Shown piece by piece: positions 61,436 through 64,000 of a stretch of 64,000 nucleotides of DNA. Source of the DNA: Enoplosus armatus (lineage: Eukaryota; Chordata; Actinopteri; Centrarchiformes; Enoplosidae). A model generated the notes under the pieces. The model did not search any database and was not told where the DNA came from. It worked only from the letters and a program-made list of their open reading frames with translations. Within the stretch, counting starts at the first letter, position 1. Each line of letters begins with the position of its first letter. The stretch covers positions 3,304,658 to 3,368,657 of the forward strand of contig NC_092192.1 in assembly GCF_043641665.1 (NCBI RefSeq), read 5' to 3'. The position numbers and the translations under genes were made by a program.

Positions 61436-62257
61436 TCAGACGTATCCTGTGATGTCATATCCTGCCGCAGTGGGCTTCTTGGCTCCCTGGACTCCGTGAG
61501 CACTCAACTGGGAGCTGCCACTGGTACTGCGGACCAGCGTCTGCCCCCTGCCTGCTGTGTTGGTGCCCCCCACCTGCAGGGTGGGGTTGCGGTAGGTCTG
61601 TGAGGTTGCCCGTAATCCTGTGCCCGGCATGCCGCCTCCTGTTGGGTATGGATACCCTCCACCGTGCCGTCTACCACGACCGCCATCCTGCTCCTCCCAG
61701 CATGACACACACAGCATCCCCCCTCCCAGCATGGAGAGGAGCGCAGAGGCCAGACCAACATACAAACACTCCCCCAGCTCAAACTTCATGCTGGAGGGTA
61801 TGTTGGGTCGGTAGAAGGTCTGGACCACCTCATGTGTGGTCCACGCCACCGGTATGAGTGCCAGGAAGCCCGCAGCAAGGAATAAGCCCCCGCCTGCGCC
61901 TGCCACACGACTCTTAACTGCACCTGAGCCCTCCAAGCAGAGGGTGCACTGCATCCCCAGGACTGCCATGGCAATGGCCAGGACAGACAGCACGAGGGAG
62001 ATGACCATGAGGGCACGAGAGGCCTGCAGATCGGCGGGCAGGGCCAGCATGGAGTTGTAGGTCTCGCACTGGAAGGCCCCTGTGCTCTGGTAGACGCACT
62101 CCATCCACAGGCCCCTCATGTTGGCCACGGCTGTGACGATGTTAGAGCCGATGTGGGCAGAAATCTGCCAGTATGGTAGCACTGTGGCAACCAAGGTACC
62201 CAGCAACCCCAGCAGGCCCAGGAAGAAGCCCATCAGCTCCAGAGCTGCTGATGCCAT
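61436..62257 (-). CDS. cldn2: claudin-2-like tight-junction protein
   Basis: Uninterrupted 273-residue frame, a single coding exon as in human CLDN2. Four membrane segments lie at about 8-28, 82-102, 119-139 and 163-185. The first extracellular loop has the claudin signature W30...G49-L50-W51...C54...C64. The C-terminus ends GYV, a PDZ-binding motif for ZO proteins. Blocks GLLGTLVATVLPYW, VTAVANMRGLWMECVYQSTG and ALPADLQASRALMVIS are closest to claudin-2, then claudin-14. Residue 65 is Glu where mammalian claudin-2 has the pore-lining Asp65, so a cation-selective paracellular pore is inferred. The cytosolic tail (about 88 residues, Gly/Arg-rich) is roughly twice the human length. Convergence with rbm41 mirrors human Xq22.3 and supports the name. 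An acceptor (CCATCACAG) lies 8 bases before the ATG, so an upstream 5' UTR exon is expected. Confidence 0.9.
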   Translation of the reverse strand: MASAALELMGFFLGLLGLLGTLVATVLPYWQISAHIGSNIVTAVANMRGLWMECVYQSTGAFQCETYNSMLALPADLQASRALMVISLVLSVLAIAMAVLGMQCTLCLEGSGAVKSRVAGAGGGLFLAAGFLALIPVAWTTHEVVQTFYRPNIPSSMKFELGECLYVGLASALLSMLGGGMLCVSCWEEQDGGRGRRHGGGYPYPTGGGMPGTGLRATSQTYRNPTLQVGGTNTAGRGQTLVRSTSGSSQLSAHGVQGAKKPTAAGYDITGYV

Positions 62258-63334
62258 GGCAACAACTGTGATGGAGGAGACCCAAAAGCAAACACAGAGA
62301 AGAGATGAACAAACTGACCCTGCGGGAACATTTCTGTTACTTAGAAAAGTGTTAGAAAGTGCAGCTTCAGGTCAGCTAACCCGAACAAGCAGCTGTTTCT
62401 TGGCTTTGTTAGCTCGCTAACTGTCAAGCAGGCTAATCTAGTGGTTTCATGCTGTCGACAGTGTTCATATTCCCCCCCGCTGCTCGCTTTCTTGTCACAC
62501 AATTTCTACTAACACTCATGCTCACATGTTTCTGATAACTGTGGTTTGTTAGTGAATCACATACAAACAGTGTGACGTACTTTAGCTCACTTTTGATTAG
62601 CTGGATTTTATTTAGAGCCAGCAAACGTGGCATTCAGCCATTTTGCCACTGGTTTGTTGATATTTGTAATCCTTTTCGCCAAGAGGGACATATTAGTCAG
62701 AAATTCCTGTTATCTCTGACTCAGAGTTACTAATTCGCCTACAGAACTAGGATGTTACTGCCTCATACGGTCTGTAAGATATGACGTTAAGGCCGCGTTA
62801 GGCCTACCTGTGTCCGGGAAGCTGTGTGGCAAAGTCCAACAAATACTAATCCTTCTTCAGCACGTTTCAACTCAAACCAGATACTTCTTATTCTTCTGGT
62901 TAACTGGTTCACCATTGCAACGCTGGCTCAATGGCGTGTCAGTCAACAGGATTTATTTGTACAGTATATATACTGTACATGTTTGTCACGTCACCGTCGG
63001 TTAACTTAACTTTGTGATCGCTCTTCCTCCTATTTCATGCAGTTTAGTTTGGTGTAAGATTATAAGACTGTTCCCCAAATGTTGCATCGTTTTTTGACCA
63101 GTTCAGCTGCATGATGATGAGATGATTTGCCTCTTTTGAGACTCTGTTAGCAAATCTCATGTTGATTTGCAAAAAAAAAATCCTGACTGCCAAACATTAT
63201 TTAAATTCTGCTAAGTGGCATTCAAGCCAAAACATCCATCTTTCTAATACAGTGACTGAATCAATTCAGAGTCGAAGTCATATTCCATGAGGTATTGACA
63301 TTATTGTGTCACCTGAAAATACAGCAATATGTAC

Positions 63335-63337
<3 letters not shown>

Positions 63338-63375
<38 letters not shown>
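63338..63375. repeat. (CA)n microsatellite
   Basis: Thirty-eight bases of CA upstream of cldn2. A further CA tract occurs at the right edge, 63972-63994. Confidence 0.95.
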
Positions 63376-63379
<4 letters not shown>

Positions 63380-63705
63380 GCAAGCCCACATTCATACATT
63401 ACCTGAGACTGCCGCAGATTATGGAAGAGCCAGACGCTGGACTGGTTGTGGATTTGATTATATTCGTTTGCTGCAGGGGCTGAAGTTGCAGCTGGAGCAG
63501 AGGATGAGGAGGTAGAGGATGAAGACACAGTAGACCCTGCAGCCTGTACTCACCACTGGTATTTCTGTTGAACCTGCTCCTGCTTCTCCAGTAGGAAGAA
63601 AATGTTTGGTTTTTTTTGCTTGCTGTATCAGGCTCTGACTGCTTCCTCAGACCTTGACATAGTCGCAGCTGTTGTGCTGCTGCTGTACTTGTAAATGGCA
63701 CTTAC

Positions 63706-63830
63706 TCTGCTGGCTGCACTGGACCAAGCGAGCCAAAAAACACTTTTAGAACAAGAAATACAATCCTTTGAATTCGATATACCGCCTGTTGCAAAAAGGC
63801 TACTCACTTAAAAGCACCAATAATGCAGGA
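63706..63830 (-). other. candidate cldn2 5' UTR exon region
   Basis: Minus-strand donors of good quality lie at 63700-63705 (AGCAGA|GTAAGT) and near 63545-63550 (CCAGTG|GTGAGT). Either could splice to the acceptor just before the claudin start (exon from about 62265). No coding potential is evident. The exon limits and the choice between donors are inference. Confidence 0.3.
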
Positions 63831-64000
63831 CAATAGACACCGTTACAGTCTGTGTCCCTGCATATTGTCTCTCTGTCACTGTCTCTCGTTTCTGTCTGGG
63901 TCAGATGCTCTGCTGTCTTTGTTTAAGTGTGTGATCTCTGTCCCTCATCCAGACCTTCACCTCCTGTCATGTACACACACACACACACACACACTGACAG

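Noticed and set aside
61504..62108. Alternative frames over the claudin gene on both strands
   Set aside because: Shadows of the GC-rich claudin coding sequence.
1..64000. CRISPR arrays, phage, plasmid or bacterial defence systems
   Set aside because: The sequence is vertebrate nuclear DNA. The tandem arrays seen are microsatellites without spacer structure.

Overview
This window reads as nuclear DNA of a teleost fish, probably a percomorph. It has GT-AG introns, tens-of-kilobase introns rich in (CA/TG)n microsatellites, many fragments of dispersed repeats typical of fish, and exons whose translations match vertebrate KLF8, RBM41 and claudin-2. There are no bacterial-style operons, no intact transposon ORFs, no rRNA and no CRISPR. 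Most long open frames are translated microsatellites or chance.

Layout. (1) About 1-51,830, minus strand: the 5' part of a klf8-like Kruppel-like factor gene. Two coding exons near the left edge (2046-2280 and 2379-2648) carry the CtBP-docking PVDLS motif and the KLF8-type ILHVIHTIPSVS block. A third, low-complexity exon at 20087-20440 joins in phase and carries a KLF-like acidic motif. A probable non-coding first exon and promoter lie near 51.39-51.83 kb. The zinc-finger exons are not visible and should lie left of base 1. Everything between these exons is intron: microsatellites, MITE-like and other dispersed repeats, three RFX X-box-like motifs beside purine/pyrimidine tracts, and several hairpins. 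(2) 52,620-57,837, plus strand: a complete rbm41 gene with seven coding exons encoding 447 aa. All junction phases close, and a ZNF143-like plus ETS promoter sits directly before the start codon. It is head-to-head with the klf8 first exon. (3) 61,436-62,257, minus strand: a claudin-2-like tight-junction protein in a single coding exon, with candidate 5' UTR splice sites near 63.5-63.8 kb. It converges on rbm41.

The genes do not form a pathway: a transcriptional repressor, a minor-spliceosome-related RNA-binding protein and a paracellular channel. The rbm41/cldn2 convergent arrangement matches human Xq22.3, where MORC4 lies between them; no MORC4 is visible here. KLF8 is on human Xp11, so the klf8-rbm41 junction differs from the human order.

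Gene names and comparisons with human proteins are from memory of the families. Splice sites were placed by eye using GT-AG and reading-frame phase. Dispersed-repeat names are deliberately not assigned.
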